Below, one piece after another: positions 53,216 to 61,687 of a DNA stretch of 64,000 bases. The DNA is from Leisingera sp. ANG1 (lineage in GTDB: Bacteria > Pseudomonadota > Alphaproteobacteria > Rhodobacterales > Rhodobacteraceae), in contig NZ_AFCF02000002.1 of NCBI RefSeq assembly GCF_000203975.2, forward strand, positions 1 to 64,000, in the 5' to 3' direction. A program made the position numbers and the translations under genes. Position 1 is the first letter of the stretch. Every line of letters begins with the position of its first letter. Below the pieces are notes generated by a model. It saw only the letters and a program-made list of their open reading frames with translations. It was not told the DNA's origin and searched no databases.

Positions 53216-53364
53216 TCCCGACTCCTTGAATAGCTTGGGGCCAGACTGCCGGCTGCAGTGGGTTCTCTCAACCCGGCAAGTCAGGATTTCACGGACTGGT
53301 GACAGCACGTTATCGTTTGGATTCCGGATCCAGTATCAATAACGTGCCGGCCAAGGAGGACCCT

Positions 53365-54273
53365 ATGACCGAAAAGATGAGCACCCACCAGGCCGAAGAA
53401 GATCAGCGCAACGAAGAGATCCTGATTTATCTGAACGGTGAAATTGTGCCCAAGGCCGAGGCCAAGGTCAGTGTATATGACAGCGGTTTCATGCTGGGTG
53501 ACGGCGTGTGGGAAGGGTTGCGCCTTTATAACGGCACCTGGGCCTTCATGGATGAGCATATGGACCGGCTGTTCGAGGCGGCCAAGGCCATTGATCTGGA
53601 CATTGGCCTGGACCGAAATGGTGTCAAAAATGCTGTGTTGGAGACTCAAAAAGCCAATGGAATGACGACCAATGCTCACGCCCGGCTGATGGTGACGCGC
53701 GGCGTGAAAACCCGGCCGTTCCAGCATCCTTCACTGTCGCGCCAGGGGCCGACGATGACCATTATCATGGAGCACTCCCGCCCCAATCTTCCGCGCCCGA
53801 TCAAACTGGCGACGGTGCCGCATCTCCGCGGGCTGCCGATGACCCAGGATCCCAAGCTTAACTCCCACTCCAAGCTGAACTGCATCCTCGCCTGTATCGC
53901 GGCAGAGAAGGCCGGCGCGGATGAGGCGCTGATGCTGGATGTGAATGGCTTTGTGAACACCACCAACGCCTGCAACTTCTTCATCGTGCGCAAGGGGGAG
54001 GTTTGGACTTCCACTGGTGACTACTGCATGAACGGCATCACCCGGCAAAAGGTGATTGATCTCTGCCGTGCAAACAGCATTCCGGTCTACGAGCGGAACT
54101 ACTCTTTGGTGGATACTTATGGCGCAGACGAGGCCTTTCTCACAGGGACTTTTGGTGCCCAAACCCCGGTCGGCAGCATAGATGGCAGGCAAATCGGCAG
54201 CGGCCAGATGGGACCGATGACTGAACGTATTCGCGGCCTTTACAAGGCGCTGATCGAGAAGGAGTGCGCCTGA
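53365..54273 (+). CDS. Class IV PLP aminotransferase (branched-chain / D-amino acid type)
   Basis: A 302-residue fold-type IV aminotransferase. It has the N-terminal VYDSGFMLGDGVWEGLRLYNG, HMDRLFEAA, the PLP lysine region HSKLNCILACIAAEKAGADEALMLDVNGFVNTTNACNFF, GITRQKVIDLC and DEAFLTGTFGAQTPVGSIDGR. This set resembles D-amino acid aminotransferases, branched-chain aminotransferases and 4-amino-4-deoxychorismate lyases; the substrate is not resolved. GGAGG precedes the ATG. The stop overlaps the next start by one base (TGATG), coupling it to a sulfotransferase-like gene. Confidence 0.85.
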   Translation: MTEKMSTHQAEEDQRNEEILIYLNGEIVPKAEAKVSVYDSGFMLGDGVWEGLRLYNGTWAFMDEHMDRLFEAAKAIDLDIGLDRNGVKNAVLETQKANGMTTNAHARLMVTRGVKTRPFQHPSLSRQGPTMTIIMEHSRPNLPRPIKLATVPHLRGLPMTQDPKLNSHSKLNCILACIAAEKAGADEALMLDVNGFVNTTNACNFFIVRKGEVWTSTGDYCMNGITRQKVIDLCRANSIPVYERNYSLVDTYGADEAFLTGTFGAQTPVGSIDGRQIGSGQMGPMTERIRGLYKALIEKECA

Positions 54274-54986
54274 TGCGGATTGCCATGTGGTCCGGGCCAA
54301 GGAACCTGTCGACGGCGATGATGTATGCCTTTGGCAACCGCGGCGACTGCGCCGTGGTGGATGAGCCGTTTTATGCAGCCTATCTGGCGATGACCGGACT
54401 CGATCACCCTATGCGTGCGGAAATTCTGGAAAGCCAGCCGCAGGACCCTGAAACCGTGGCGCAGGCATTGCTGGGAGCGGTGCCGGCGGCCAAGCCGTTT
54501 TACTACCAGAAGCACATGACGCAGCACATGATTCCTGGGGTTCCGAGGGAATGGATGCGGGAGGTCACCAACGTCTTCCTGATCCGCCACCCGGCACGGG
54601 TGATCGCCTCATATGCCGCCAAGAGGGAAAACCCGGTTCTGGAAGACATCGGCTTTCGCCAGCAGGCGGAGCTGTTTGATTTGGTGCGAAGCTGGGGGCA
54701 GTTGCCGGTTGTGGTGGACAGCCATGACATCCGCGAGGATCCGGCCGCCAAGCTGGAACAACTGTGTGAGATGATCGGGATGCCCTATTCACCAAAGATG
54801 CTGAGCTGGCCCAAAGGCGGCCACAGGGATGACGGTGTCTGGGCGGCGCATTGGTACGGCGCTGTCTGGACTTCCACCGGATTCGCCGGCCTTGAAGGCC
54901 CCCTGCCGGAGGTGCCGGAGGAATTGCAGCCGGTCCTGCAGGCGGCGATACCCTACTATGAACAAATGAAGGCTGCAAAGATCTGA
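54273..54986 (+). CDS. Sulfotransferase-like / P-loop protein
   Basis: A 237-residue protein with the nucleotide-binding start MRIAMWSGPRNLSTAMMYAFGNRGD, a sulfotransferase 5'-PSB-like loop, then VFLIRHPARVIASYAAKR, which resembles the 3'-PB segment of PAPS-dependent sulfotransferases. It ends with an aromatic-rich segment (GVWAAHWYGAVWTSTGF). It might sulfate a small molecule or be a related kinase-like protein; no substrate can be named. The ATG shares a base with the preceding aminotransferase stop, suggesting a joint pathway. Confidence 0.72.
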   Translation: MRIAMWSGPRNLSTAMMYAFGNRGDCAVVDEPFYAAYLAMTGLDHPMRAEILESQPQDPETVAQALLGAVPAAKPFYYQKHMTQHMIPGVPREWMREVTNVFLIRHPARVIASYAAKRENPVLEDIGFRQQAELFDLVRSWGQLPVVVDSHDIREDPAAKLEQLCEMIGMPYSPKMLSWPKGGHRDDGVWAAHWYGAVWTSTGFAGLEGPLPEVPEELQPVLQAAIPYYEQMKAAKI

Positions 54987-55047
54987 CTTGCCGAGAGGGG
55001 TGCCCGGCGCCCCTGCGGCGCGCAGCCCGGGAAACTTGCGGCCAGCA

Positions 55048-55077
55048 AAGCTGATCAGCTGATCAACTGATCAGCTT
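55048..55077. repeat. Inverted repeat over the SCP2 gene end
   Basis: AAGCTGATCAG and CTGATCAGCTT are perfect 11-bp arms separated by CTGATCAA, so CTGATCA occurs three times. It covers the SCP2-gene stop codon. It may act as a terminator or mRNA-end structure. Confidence 0.5.
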
Positions 55078-55347
55078 GCTCAGTTTCATGGCAACGCCAA
55101 TATCTCCGGAAACCTTGATCTTGCCCATCATGACAGCGGTCATCGGATTGAGGTTTCCGTTCAACAGCTTTTTCAGGTTTTCAGCCGACAGCCGCAGCGT
55201 GCAATCTGTTTCACGGTCGTCTGTGCCGGCGCTTCCCTCCGACAGAACAATCACACCGTCCGGTCCGCAATCGAACTTCAGCGACCCGTCGAAACTCTTC
55301 CCGGCCAGACCGTCCCGGATTCCTGCCGCAATATCGTCCAATGCCAT
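55063..55347 (-). CDS. SCP2 sterol-binding domain protein
   Basis: A 94-residue stand-alone SCP2 domain: MALDDIAAGIRDGLAGKSFDGSLKFDCGPDGVIVL, then the conserved DCTLRLSAENLKKLLNGNLNPMTAVMMGKIKVSGDIGVAMKLSKLI. Such proteins bind lipids or acyl-CoAs; the ligand here is unknown. The gene is monocistronic and convergent with the sulfotransferase-like gene, and its end is covered by an inverted repeat. Confidence 0.9.
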   Translation of the reverse strand: MALDDIAAGIRDGLAGKSFDGSLKFDCGPDGVIVLSEGSAGTDDRETDCTLRLSAENLKKLLNGNLNPMTAVMMGKIKVSGDIGVAMKLSKLIS

Positions 55348-55426
55348 CTTCTTCTCCCTCGCTTAGCGAGAGGGTTAGGCAGAGGGATAAATCCGGGCAA
55401 GATTGACCGCGGGAGAGGCGGAAGGA

Positions 55427-55891
55427 TTACGCCGCGGCAAGTGCGGCCTTGGTCAGCGGGCAGGGCTGGCCGCCGTAGAAAGCATCCAGAACCTGCTGGA
55501 ATTCCACCGGTGCGCCGGGGACCGCGGCAAACAGCGTCATTGAGGAGCGCAGTTTCTTGGCATCAATTCCACCGAGGATCTGCTCGGCATCCTTGTCCTG
55601 ATGAGACAGCATCAGTTGGCTGACCTCGACCAGGCGCGCGCGCAGTATCTCATGCTTCAAATAGGCCGTGGCTTCAGCCTTATCTTCGATCCCGTAGAGC
55701 TGGGCCAAGTGGGAGCGGCCAAGTTCGGCAAGCTGGGGAAAGACGAACCACATCCAGTGGCTCGTCTTCTGTCCTGCGGAGAGTTCACTCAGGACATCAG
55801 CCCATACGGTGTCCTGAGCTTCGACGAACATATCCAGCTCTTCCGCGAAATCGTCCTCGAATTCGCCGTCTATGTCGTCGTATTCGCTCAC
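55427..55891 (-). CDS. DUF1810 family protein
   Basis: A 154-residue protein with an acidic start ([26 protein letters not shown]) followed by the DUF1810 core: [66 protein letters not shown] and [20 protein letters not shown]. Function is unknown. Some family members have lacked the acidic extension, which may be unusual. It overlaps argG by 4 bp, so it is likely cotranscribed, but no link to arginine synthesis is known. Confidence 0.82.
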   Translation of the reverse strand: MSEYDDIDGEFEDDFAEELDMFVEAQDTVWADVLSELSAGQKTSHWMWFVFPQLAELGRSHLAQLYGIEDKAEATAYLKHEILRARLVEVSQLMLSHQDKDAEQILGGIDAKKLRSSMTLFAAVPGAPVEFQQVLDAFYGGQPCPLTKAALAAA

Positions 55892-57114
55892 TTTTTGATC
55901 CGGCGCTCGCGGGCGGCCAGCAGTTTGAGACGCAGCGCGTTCAGCTGGATGAAGCCTGCGGCGTCTTTCTGGTCATAGGCGCCGGCGTCTTCCTCAAAGG
56001 TCACATGCGCCTCGGAGTAGAGCGAGTTTTCGGACCAGCGGCCGACGGTGTTCACCGAACCTTTGTAGAGCTTCACGCGCACGGTGCCGGAGACATGTTT
56101 CTGGCTGGCGTCGATGGCTGCTTGCAGCATTTCGCGCTCGGGGCTGTACCAGAAGCCATTGTAGATCAGCTCTGCGTACTGCGGCATCAGCTGGTCCTTA
56201 AGGTGCATCGCGCCGCGGTCCATGGTGATGGATTCGATACCGCGGTGGGCTTCCAGCATGATGGTGCCGCCCGGGGTTTCGTAGATGCCGCGGGACTTCA
56301 TGCCGACGAACCGTCCTTCGACCAGGTCAAGGCGGCCGATGCCGTGCTTGCGGCCGTACTCATTTAGCGCGGTCAGGATGGTTGCCGGGCTCATTGCTTC
56401 GCCATTGATGGCAACCGGGTCACCCTTTTCAAAGGTGATCTCGATGAATTCCGGGGTGTCCGGCGCCTCTTCGGGGTGAACAGTGCGCTGGTAGACGTAA
56501 TCGGGCGCCATTTCCGCCGGATCCTCCAGCACTTTACCCTCAGACGAGGTGTGCAGCAGGTTGGCGTCGACGGAGAAGGGAGCCTCACCACGCTTGTCCT
56601 TGGCGATCGGGATCTGGTGCGCCTCGGCAAACTCCAGCAGTTTGGTGCGCGAGGACAGGTCCCATTCACGCCAGGGTGCGATCACTTTGATGTCCGGGTT
56701 CAGCGCATAGGCCGCCAGTTCGAAACGGACCTGGTCGTTGCCTTTGCCGGTGGCGCCGTGGGCAACGGCATCTGCACCAGTGGCTTCGGCGATCTCAACC
56801 AGGCGCTTGGAGATCAGCGGGCGCGCAATGGAGGTGCCCAGCAGGTATAGACCCTCGTAAACCGCATTGGCGCGGAACATCGGGAAGACGAAGTCGCGGA
56901 CGAATTCCTCGCGCACATCTTCGATGAAGATGTTTTCCGGCTTGATGCCCAGCATTTCCGCTTTCTTGCGGGCGGGCTCCAGTTCCTCACCCTGGCCGAG
57001 ATCGGCGGTGAAGGTGACAACTTCGCAGCCGTATTCGGTCTGCAGCCATTTCAGGATGATCGAGGTGTCGAGGCCGCCGGAATAGGCGAGCACAACTTTC
57101 TTGGGCGCGGACAT
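55888..57114 (-). CDS. argG: Argininosuccinate synthase
   Basis: Joins citrulline and aspartate with ATP to form argininosuccinate in arginine synthesis. The 408-residue protein has the ATP-binding [36 protein letters not shown] (P-loop-like SGGLDTS, about residues 10-16), [15 protein letters not shown], and the PAPR-like [23 protein letters not shown]. It is followed by the DUF1810 gene with a 4-bp overlap. Confidence 0.97.
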   Translation of the reverse strand: MSAPKKVVLAYSGGLDTSIILKWLQTEYGCEVVTFTADLGQGEELEPARKKAEMLGIKPENIFIEDVREEFVRDFVFPMFRANAVYEGLYLLGTSIARPLISKRLVEIAEATGADAVAHGATGKGNDQVRFELAAYALNPDIKVIAPWREWDLSSRTKLLEFAEAHQIPIAKDKRGEAPFSVDANLLHTSSEGKVLEDPAEMAPDYVYQRTVHPEEAPDTPEFIEITFEKGDPVAINGEAMSPATILTALNEYGRKHGIGRLDLVEGRFVGMKSRGIYETPGGTIMLEAHRGIESITMDRGAMHLKDQLMPQYAELIYNGFWYSPEREMLQAAIDASQKHVSGTVRVKLYKGSVNTVGRWSENSLYSEAHVTFEEDAGAYDQKDAAGFIQLNALRLKLLAARERRIKK

Positions 57115-57251
57115 GGAATTCCCTCTCAGGTCAGAACGCCTGCGGCGTAGCGGGTTTTGACCGCAAGGGCAAGGTTTTCCGGGGTTTCGCAGCGCGGCGG
57201 CGGCAACTAAGGTCCGCGCCTGACGCGATTTTCAAACTGGAGCGGATTTTC

Positions 57252-58016
57252 ATGAAACCTTGGGCGCTGTTCAGCCATTCGGTCGGAATGCTGACTCGGA
57301 ATTTCGGTGATATGCTGCGCGTGTTTTTGGTCCCAACGCTGCTGATCGTGGTGGTCTGTGGGGTGTTTTTGAAAGTGACAGGTCTTTTGGATGTCTTGCA
57401 GTGGGGAGTCATGACTCCCTTACAAGAAGATTCAGGCTTGGGCGGCCCACTGTTTATTGTAGTTATACTCTCACTACTGATTGGGATGTGGAGCGTTGTT
57501 GCTTGGCATAGATTTGTACTACTTGAGGAATTGCCGCAAGGCTGGGTACCGCAACTGCGAACCGATAGGGTAATGGCCTACTTCGGCCGGTCTTTGCAGA
57601 TTGCATTAGTTCTGTTCTGCATGATGCTTCCCGTGCTCTTGGTTATTCTGTTCCTCACAATTGCACTCAGCGGAGCAGGGTCTGCTAGCCTACACTTGAT
57701 CAACCTTCCGATTGCGATCTTCATCACCTATCTGGTTCTTAGGCTTTCGGTGATCTTGCCCGCGGCAGCTCTTGGGGAGGACATGGGCCTGCGTGACGCT
57801 TGGAACTCCACTTCAAATGCATTTGGAGATCTGTTGGGACTGGCGGCCATAATGGTTGCGGCACAGTATGCTGGCCAATTCATTGCCGAATCCCTGGATG
57901 CATCCTCCCTCGTGGCCGTCGGGGTTTCAATAATAGTTTCTGCTGCGCTGGCGCTGTTGAACATTAGCCTGCTGACCACTCTTTATGGCCACTATGTTGA
58001 GGGCCGTCCGGTCTGA
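57252..58016 (+). CDS. Six-helix membrane protein of unknown function
   Basis: I do not recognise a family. The 254-residue protein has about six hydrophobic segments: FLVPTLLIVVVCGVFL, FIVVILSLLIGMWSVVAW, IALVLFCMMLPVLLVILFL, LPIAIFITYLVLRL, GLAAIMVAAQYAG and VGVSIIVSAALALLNI. The motif HRFVLLEELPQGWVPQ between helices and the DAWNSTSNAFGDLLGLAA segment could help recognise relatives. Its sequence is visibly richer in A and T around 57410-57560 than its neighbours. GAGCGGAT precedes the ATG. A hairpin follows at 58043-58072, before ilvA. Confidence 0.75.
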   Translation: MKPWALFSHSVGMLTRNFGDMLRVFLVPTLLIVVVCGVFLKVTGLLDVLQWGVMTPLQEDSGLGGPLFIVVILSLLIGMWSVVAWHRFVLLEELPQGWVPQLRTDRVMAYFGRSLQIALVLFCMMLPVLLVILFLTIALSGAGSASLHLINLPIAIFITYLVLRLSVILPAAALGEDMGLRDAWNSTSNAFGDLLGLAAIMVAAQYAGQFIAESLDASSLVAVGVSIIVSAALALLNISLLTTLYGHYVEGRPV

Positions 58017-58042
58017 CGTCCGGTATTCTTATGTATGCTTTG

Positions 58043-58072
58043 AAGCCCGCCTCTTGCCTTGGGGGCGGGCTT
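58043..58072 (+). terminator. Hairpin just upstream of ilvA
   Basis: AAGCCCGCC and GGCGGGCTT form a perfect 9-bp stem with a 12-nt loop, 17 nt before the ilvA ATG. It lacks a T-tract and leaves the GAAGGA ribosome binding site free; it could end the membrane-protein transcript or regulate ilvA. Confidence 0.5.
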
Positions 58073-58089
58073 GCGCCACTGAAGGATGC

Positions 58090-59316
58090 ATGAGCGATTT
58101 CAAGTCCCAGGCCCGCGCCGCCGAGCAGGCGATGCGCGACGTTTTTCCTGCAACACCCTTGCAGCGCAATGTGCACCTGTCCGAAAGGTTCGGTGCTGAT
58201 ATCTACCTGAAGCGGGAGGACTTAAGCCCGGTCCGCTCCTACAAGATCCGCGGTGCAATGAACGCCATGCGCAAGCAACCGGATCAGGAGCTGTTTGTCT
58301 GTGCTTCCGCTGGCAATCACGCGCAGGGTGTCGCGTTTATGTGCCGCCATATGGGCAAGCGCGGCGTCATTTTCATGCCGGTCACCACACCTCAGCAGAA
58401 GATCCAGAAGACCCGGATGTTCGGCGGCGACAATATCGAAATCCATCTGGTAGGCGACTACTTCGATGTGTGCCTGGCTGCCGCACAGGAATGGTGCGCC
58501 CAGGAGGGCGGGCATTTCCTGTCACCGTTTGACGACGCCGATGTGATCGAAGGTCAGGCCTCCATCGCGGTGGAGATCGAGGAGCAGCTGGGCAATGCAC
58601 CCGATCACGTTCTGTTGCCGGTTGGCGGCGGCGGCATGTCGGCAGGCGTGTCATCGTGGTTTGGCGATGAAGTGCACAGCCTGTTTGTCGAACCGGATGG
58701 CGGTGCCTGTCTGCGAGCGGCGCTGTCGGCGGGCAAGCCGGTGCCGCTGGACACGGTCGATACCTTTGTCGATGGCGCCGCGGTAGGACGGATCGGCGAA
58801 CTGCCTTATGATATTTTGAAGGACGTGCCTTTGCCTGATGTGCTGGCAATTTCCGAAGACAGGATCTGCGCCACAATCATCGAGATGCTGAATGTAGAAG
58901 GAATCGTGCTGGAGCCTGCCGGTGCGCTGTCAGTTGAGGCTCTGCAGGATGTGCGCTCATGGATTCGGGGCAAAACCGTTGTTTGCGTTACATCCGGCGG
59001 AAATTTTGATTTCGAACGGCTGCCCGAGGTCAAGGAACGGGCTCAGCGCTACTCTGGTGTGAAAAAGTACTTCATTTTGCGGTTGCCGCAGCGCCCGGGC
59101 GCACTGAAGGAGTTTCTCGGGATCCTGGGGCCGGAGGACGACATCGCCCGCTTTGAATATATGAAGAAGTCGGCCCGCAACTTCGGTTCGGTTCTGATCG
59201 GGATCGAAACCAAACGGCCGGAGAATTTTGAGCAGCTGTTTGCACGTCTGGACGCTGCCGGAATGACTTACACGGATATCACCCGGGATGAGACACTGGC
59301 GCAGTTCGTGATCTGA
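58090..59316 (+). CDS. ilvA: Threonine ammonia-lyase (threonine dehydratase)
   Basis: PLP enzyme converting threonine to 2-oxobutanoate, first step of isoleucine synthesis. The 408-residue protein has VHLSERFGADIYLKREDLSPVRSYKIRGAMNAM with the PLP lysine in SYKIRG (about residue 53), the ASAGNHAQGVAFMCRHMGKRGVIFMP segment, the glycine-rich VLLPVGGGGMSAGV and the C-terminal regulatory part (RLPQRPGALKEFLGILGPEDDIARFEYMKKSARNFGSVLIGIE). GAAGGA precedes the ATG. A frame from 57985 inside the previous gene is rejected. Confidence 0.95.
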   Translation: MSDFKSQARAAEQAMRDVFPATPLQRNVHLSERFGADIYLKREDLSPVRSYKIRGAMNAMRKQPDQELFVCASAGNHAQGVAFMCRHMGKRGVIFMPVTTPQQKIQKTRMFGGDNIEIHLVGDYFDVCLAAAQEWCAQEGGHFLSPFDDADVIEGQASIAVEIEEQLGNAPDHVLLPVGGGGMSAGVSSWFGDEVHSLFVEPDGGACLRAALSAGKPVPLDTVDTFVDGAAVGRIGELPYDILKDVPLPDVLAISEDRICATIIEMLNVEGIVLEPAGALSVEALQDVRSWIRGKTVVCVTSGGNFDFERLPEVKERAQRYSGVKKYFILRLPQRPGALKEFLGILGPEDDIARFEYMKKSARNFGSVLIGIETKRPENFEQLFARLDAAGMTYTDITRDETLAQFVI

Positions 59317-59327
59317 CGGCGGCTGAG

Positions 59328-59651
59328 TCAGAACTTCTCCGAAAGGCCGGTCAGGAAAACGGATTTGGACGCTTGAAAGTTGGCGATGATGGCCGGAACA
59401 TCCACACCGTCCGCCCCGCCTTGTGCAGAGCGCCGCTCGCCATCCAGGCACATGGAAGAAAACTCATCAAATCCAAGGTTGAGTGCACTGCCTTTCAGGA
59501 AATGCAGATCCTGCTCAAGCTGGCCACGGTCGCCACCCTCCAGCTTGCCGATAACTTCTTCGACCTCTTCCAGAAAGATTTCAACAACTTCACCGAAGTC
59601 CTCGGCGCCGACTTCTTCACGCAGCTCGGTCACGCGTGGCCAGTCAATCAT
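59328..59651 (-). CDS. Histidine phosphotransfer (Hpt) protein
   Basis: A 107-residue stand-alone Hpt domain. The helical bundle includes the phosphorylatable histidine H50 in DLHFLKGSALNLGF, flanked by the acidic helix VVEIFLEEVEEVIGKLE. Such proteins relay phosphate from a hybrid kinase to a response regulator. The start at 59651 (MIDWPRVTEL) is preferred over a 12-codon extension. It diverges from the PP2C response-regulator gene across about 185 bp, making a phosphorelay between the two products plausible. Confidence 0.88.
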   Translation of the reverse strand: MIDWPRVTELREEVGAEDFGEVVEIFLEEVEEVIGKLEGGDRGQLEQDLHFLKGSALNLGFDEFSSMCLDGERRSAQGGADGVDVPAIIANFQASKSVFLTGLSEKF

Positions 59652-59837
59652 GTGGTACGTCCTTACGATCTTTCGCTGAGAGCACATCTTAAGTTGATTG
59701 CAGTAAAAATATGGTGAAATAAAGGAGGAAGCTCAAATTTTAGGCTTCACCGCCTGTTAAATCTCTGGACCGATAGTATCACAAGATCTTCTGATTTTGC
59801 CATTTGTGAGGTGCCTTCGGTGCTGCCAGAAAGTTCG

Positions 59838-61091
59838 ATGGACGACGAGGACCAGACAGTGGCCGGATCAATACGCCGTGTGCTGGTTGTAGACGACAGC
59901 CGCCTGCAAAGACGCATCCTTGTGGCCTCTCTCAAGAAGTGGGGATTTGAAGTTGTCGAGGCTGACAGCGGCGAGGCAGCAATGGAAATTTGCCAAGCGG
60001 ACCCCCCCGACCTGATTCTCAGCGATTGGATGATGCCCGGCATGAACGGGCTGGAGTTCTGCCGCGCGTTCCGCGCGCGCGCCACTGAGGACTACGCTTA
60101 TTTTATCCTGCTGACCTCAAAGAGCGAAAAAAACGAGGTGGCCGAGGGCCTTGATGCTGGCGCTGATGACTTCCTGACTAAACCTGTCAGCTCTGATGAG
60201 CTGCGGGCTAGGATTTCAGCGGGTGAGCGCATTTTGCGGATGCAACGGGAACTGTATGAGAAGAACCGTATCGTGTCAGAGACCCTGGGTGAGCTGCAGC
60301 GGGTGTACGACGCAATCGACAAGGACTTGATCCAGGCTCGTAAAATCCAGGAATCACTGGTGCCGGAATTGTCCAAGGATTTCGGCTCTTCCACAGTCAG
60401 CCTGCTGTTAAAGCCATGCGGACATATTGGCGGGGACCTGGTTGGGATGTTTTCCCCCGGTGTGAACCGAATCGGCTTCTATTCTATTGACGTGTCCGGC
60501 CATGGCATCACCTCTGCAATGATGACGGCGCGGTTGGGTGGTTACCTGTCGTCAAACTACTTCGACCAGAACGTAGGGATGGAGAAACGGTTCAATCGCT
60601 TCTATGCATTGCGCCAGCCAGAGGAAGTTGCCAGCCTGCTGAATGCCCGGTTGATTGCTGATACGGGGATCGAAGAGTATTTCACCATGGCCTATTGCAT
60701 TGCGGATCTGCGCAGTGGTGTCGTCAAGATGGTGCAGGCAGGCCACCCGCATCCGCTGTTATTGCGAAAGAACGGCGAGCTGGAGTTCATCGGCAAAGGC
60801 GGTGTCCCAGTAGGCTTGGTCCCGGACATCGGCTACAGCCAGGAAGAGTTCACAATGGAGCGGGGCGATCGCCTGCTGCTGTTTTCTGACGGGTTTACCG
60901 AAGCACGGCTGGAGAACGGGGCAATGCTGGAGCCTGAAGGCTTGCTCGACTTGGTTCAGAAATGCGGACCGCAGCAGAACGGCAAGGAGTTCCTTGACGA
61001 TCTTTACTGGCACTTGACCCAGATGATGAGCAAGGAGCATGGGCTGGAGGATGACGTTTCCGCCACCCTGTTCGAATACCAAGGCCCCTAA
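59838..61091 (+). CDS. Response regulator with PP2C (SpoIIE-like) phosphatase output, RbaY-like
   Basis: A 417-residue protein with an N-terminal receiver (VLVVDDSRLQRRILVASL, phosphoacceptor D63 in LILSDWMMPGMNG, KPVS lysine), a coiled linker (EKNRIVSETLGELQRVYDAIDKDLIQARKIQESLVP) and a PP2C/SpoIIE serine phosphatase (CGHIGGDLVGM, SIDVSGHGITSAMMTARL, LFSDGFTEA). It would dephosphorylate an anti-anti-sigma protein in partner switching. Rhodobacter capsulatus RbaY has this layout and affects gene transfer agent production. Orthology is inferred, not shown. A GTG at 59811 is an alternative start. An Hpt gene is divergent. Confidence 0.85.
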   Translation: MDDEDQTVAGSIRRVLVVDDSRLQRRILVASLKKWGFEVVEADSGEAAMEICQADPPDLILSDWMMPGMNGLEFCRAFRARATEDYAYFILLTSKSEKNEVAEGLDAGADDFLTKPVSSDELRARISAGERILRMQRELYEKNRIVSETLGELQRVYDAIDKDLIQARKIQESLVPELSKDFGSSTVSLLLKPCGHIGGDLVGMFSPGVNRIGFYSIDVSGHGITSAMMTARLGGYLSSNYFDQNVGMEKRFNRFYALRQPEEVASLLNARLIADTGIEEYFTMAYCIADLRSGVVKMVQAGHPHPLLLRKNGELEFIGKGGVPVGLVPDIGYSQEEFTMERGDRLLLFSDGFTEARLENGAMLEPEGLLDLVQKCGPQQNGKEFLDDLYWHLTQMMSKEHGLEDDVSATLFEYQGP

Positions 61092-61166
61092 ACAAGCTTT
61101 TATTCTGTCCGATGTGTCCTGGCCTTTGCCGGGATTGTTTGCGTTTTGCAGAATAGGCTGATCTGA

Positions 61167-61610
61167 CTACATGCGGGCCGCCAGTTGGGAGGCAAAATGG
61201 CGGTCGCCGGCGTTGCCCAGGCAGACGGCCGCCTCTGCAGGAGCCATCCAAAGCGCTTCATGCCCTTGTTCTGCCGGCGGACCGAGCCTGCGAAGGGGGC
61301 GGGCCACATAGATGTGGCACAGCTTTTCTGCCCACAGATCGTATTCCGGCATATAGGCAAACCGCCGGAAAGCACCCAACTTGCGCGGGGGGGAGATCTT
61401 CCAGCCGGTTTCCTCGTACACCTCGCGGTGCAGGGCAGGGATTGGTGATTCGCCGGGATCAATACCGCCACCCGGAAGCTGCAGATCGGGGTGCGGATCA
61501 TACTGGCGAGTAACCAGCAGCTTTCCGTCTCGTGGCAGCAGAGCATAGACCCCGGGACGTATCCGGTAATTCCGGCCCTTCTGAGGTGTGTCGCCAAAAC
61601 GTCTGATCAC
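61167..61610 (-). CDS. Nudix hydrolase
   Basis: A 147-residue Nudix protein. The box is LPGGGIDPGESPIPALHREVYEETGWKI (about residues 45-72), a complete GX5EX7REUXEEXGU match. The protein resembles MutT/RPP-type enzymes that clean the nucleotide pool or cap-like substrates, but substrate is not assignable. It is monocistronic, convergent with the PP2C response-regulator gene and divergent from hslO. Confidence 0.88.
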   Translation of the reverse strand: MIRRFGDTPQKGRNYRIRPGVYALLPRDGKLLVTRQYDPHPDLQLPGGGIDPGESPIPALHREVYEETGWKISPPRKLGAFRRFAYMPEYDLWAEKLCHIYVARPLRRLGPPAEQGHEALWMAPAEAAVCLGNAGDRHFASQLAARM

Positions 61611-61687
61611 AGGCCGGCCTCTTCACTCTTGTGTCGTTTCTCCTATATAGCCCCGGTATGCCAATCCCCGGCGCGTAAGGAAACCCC

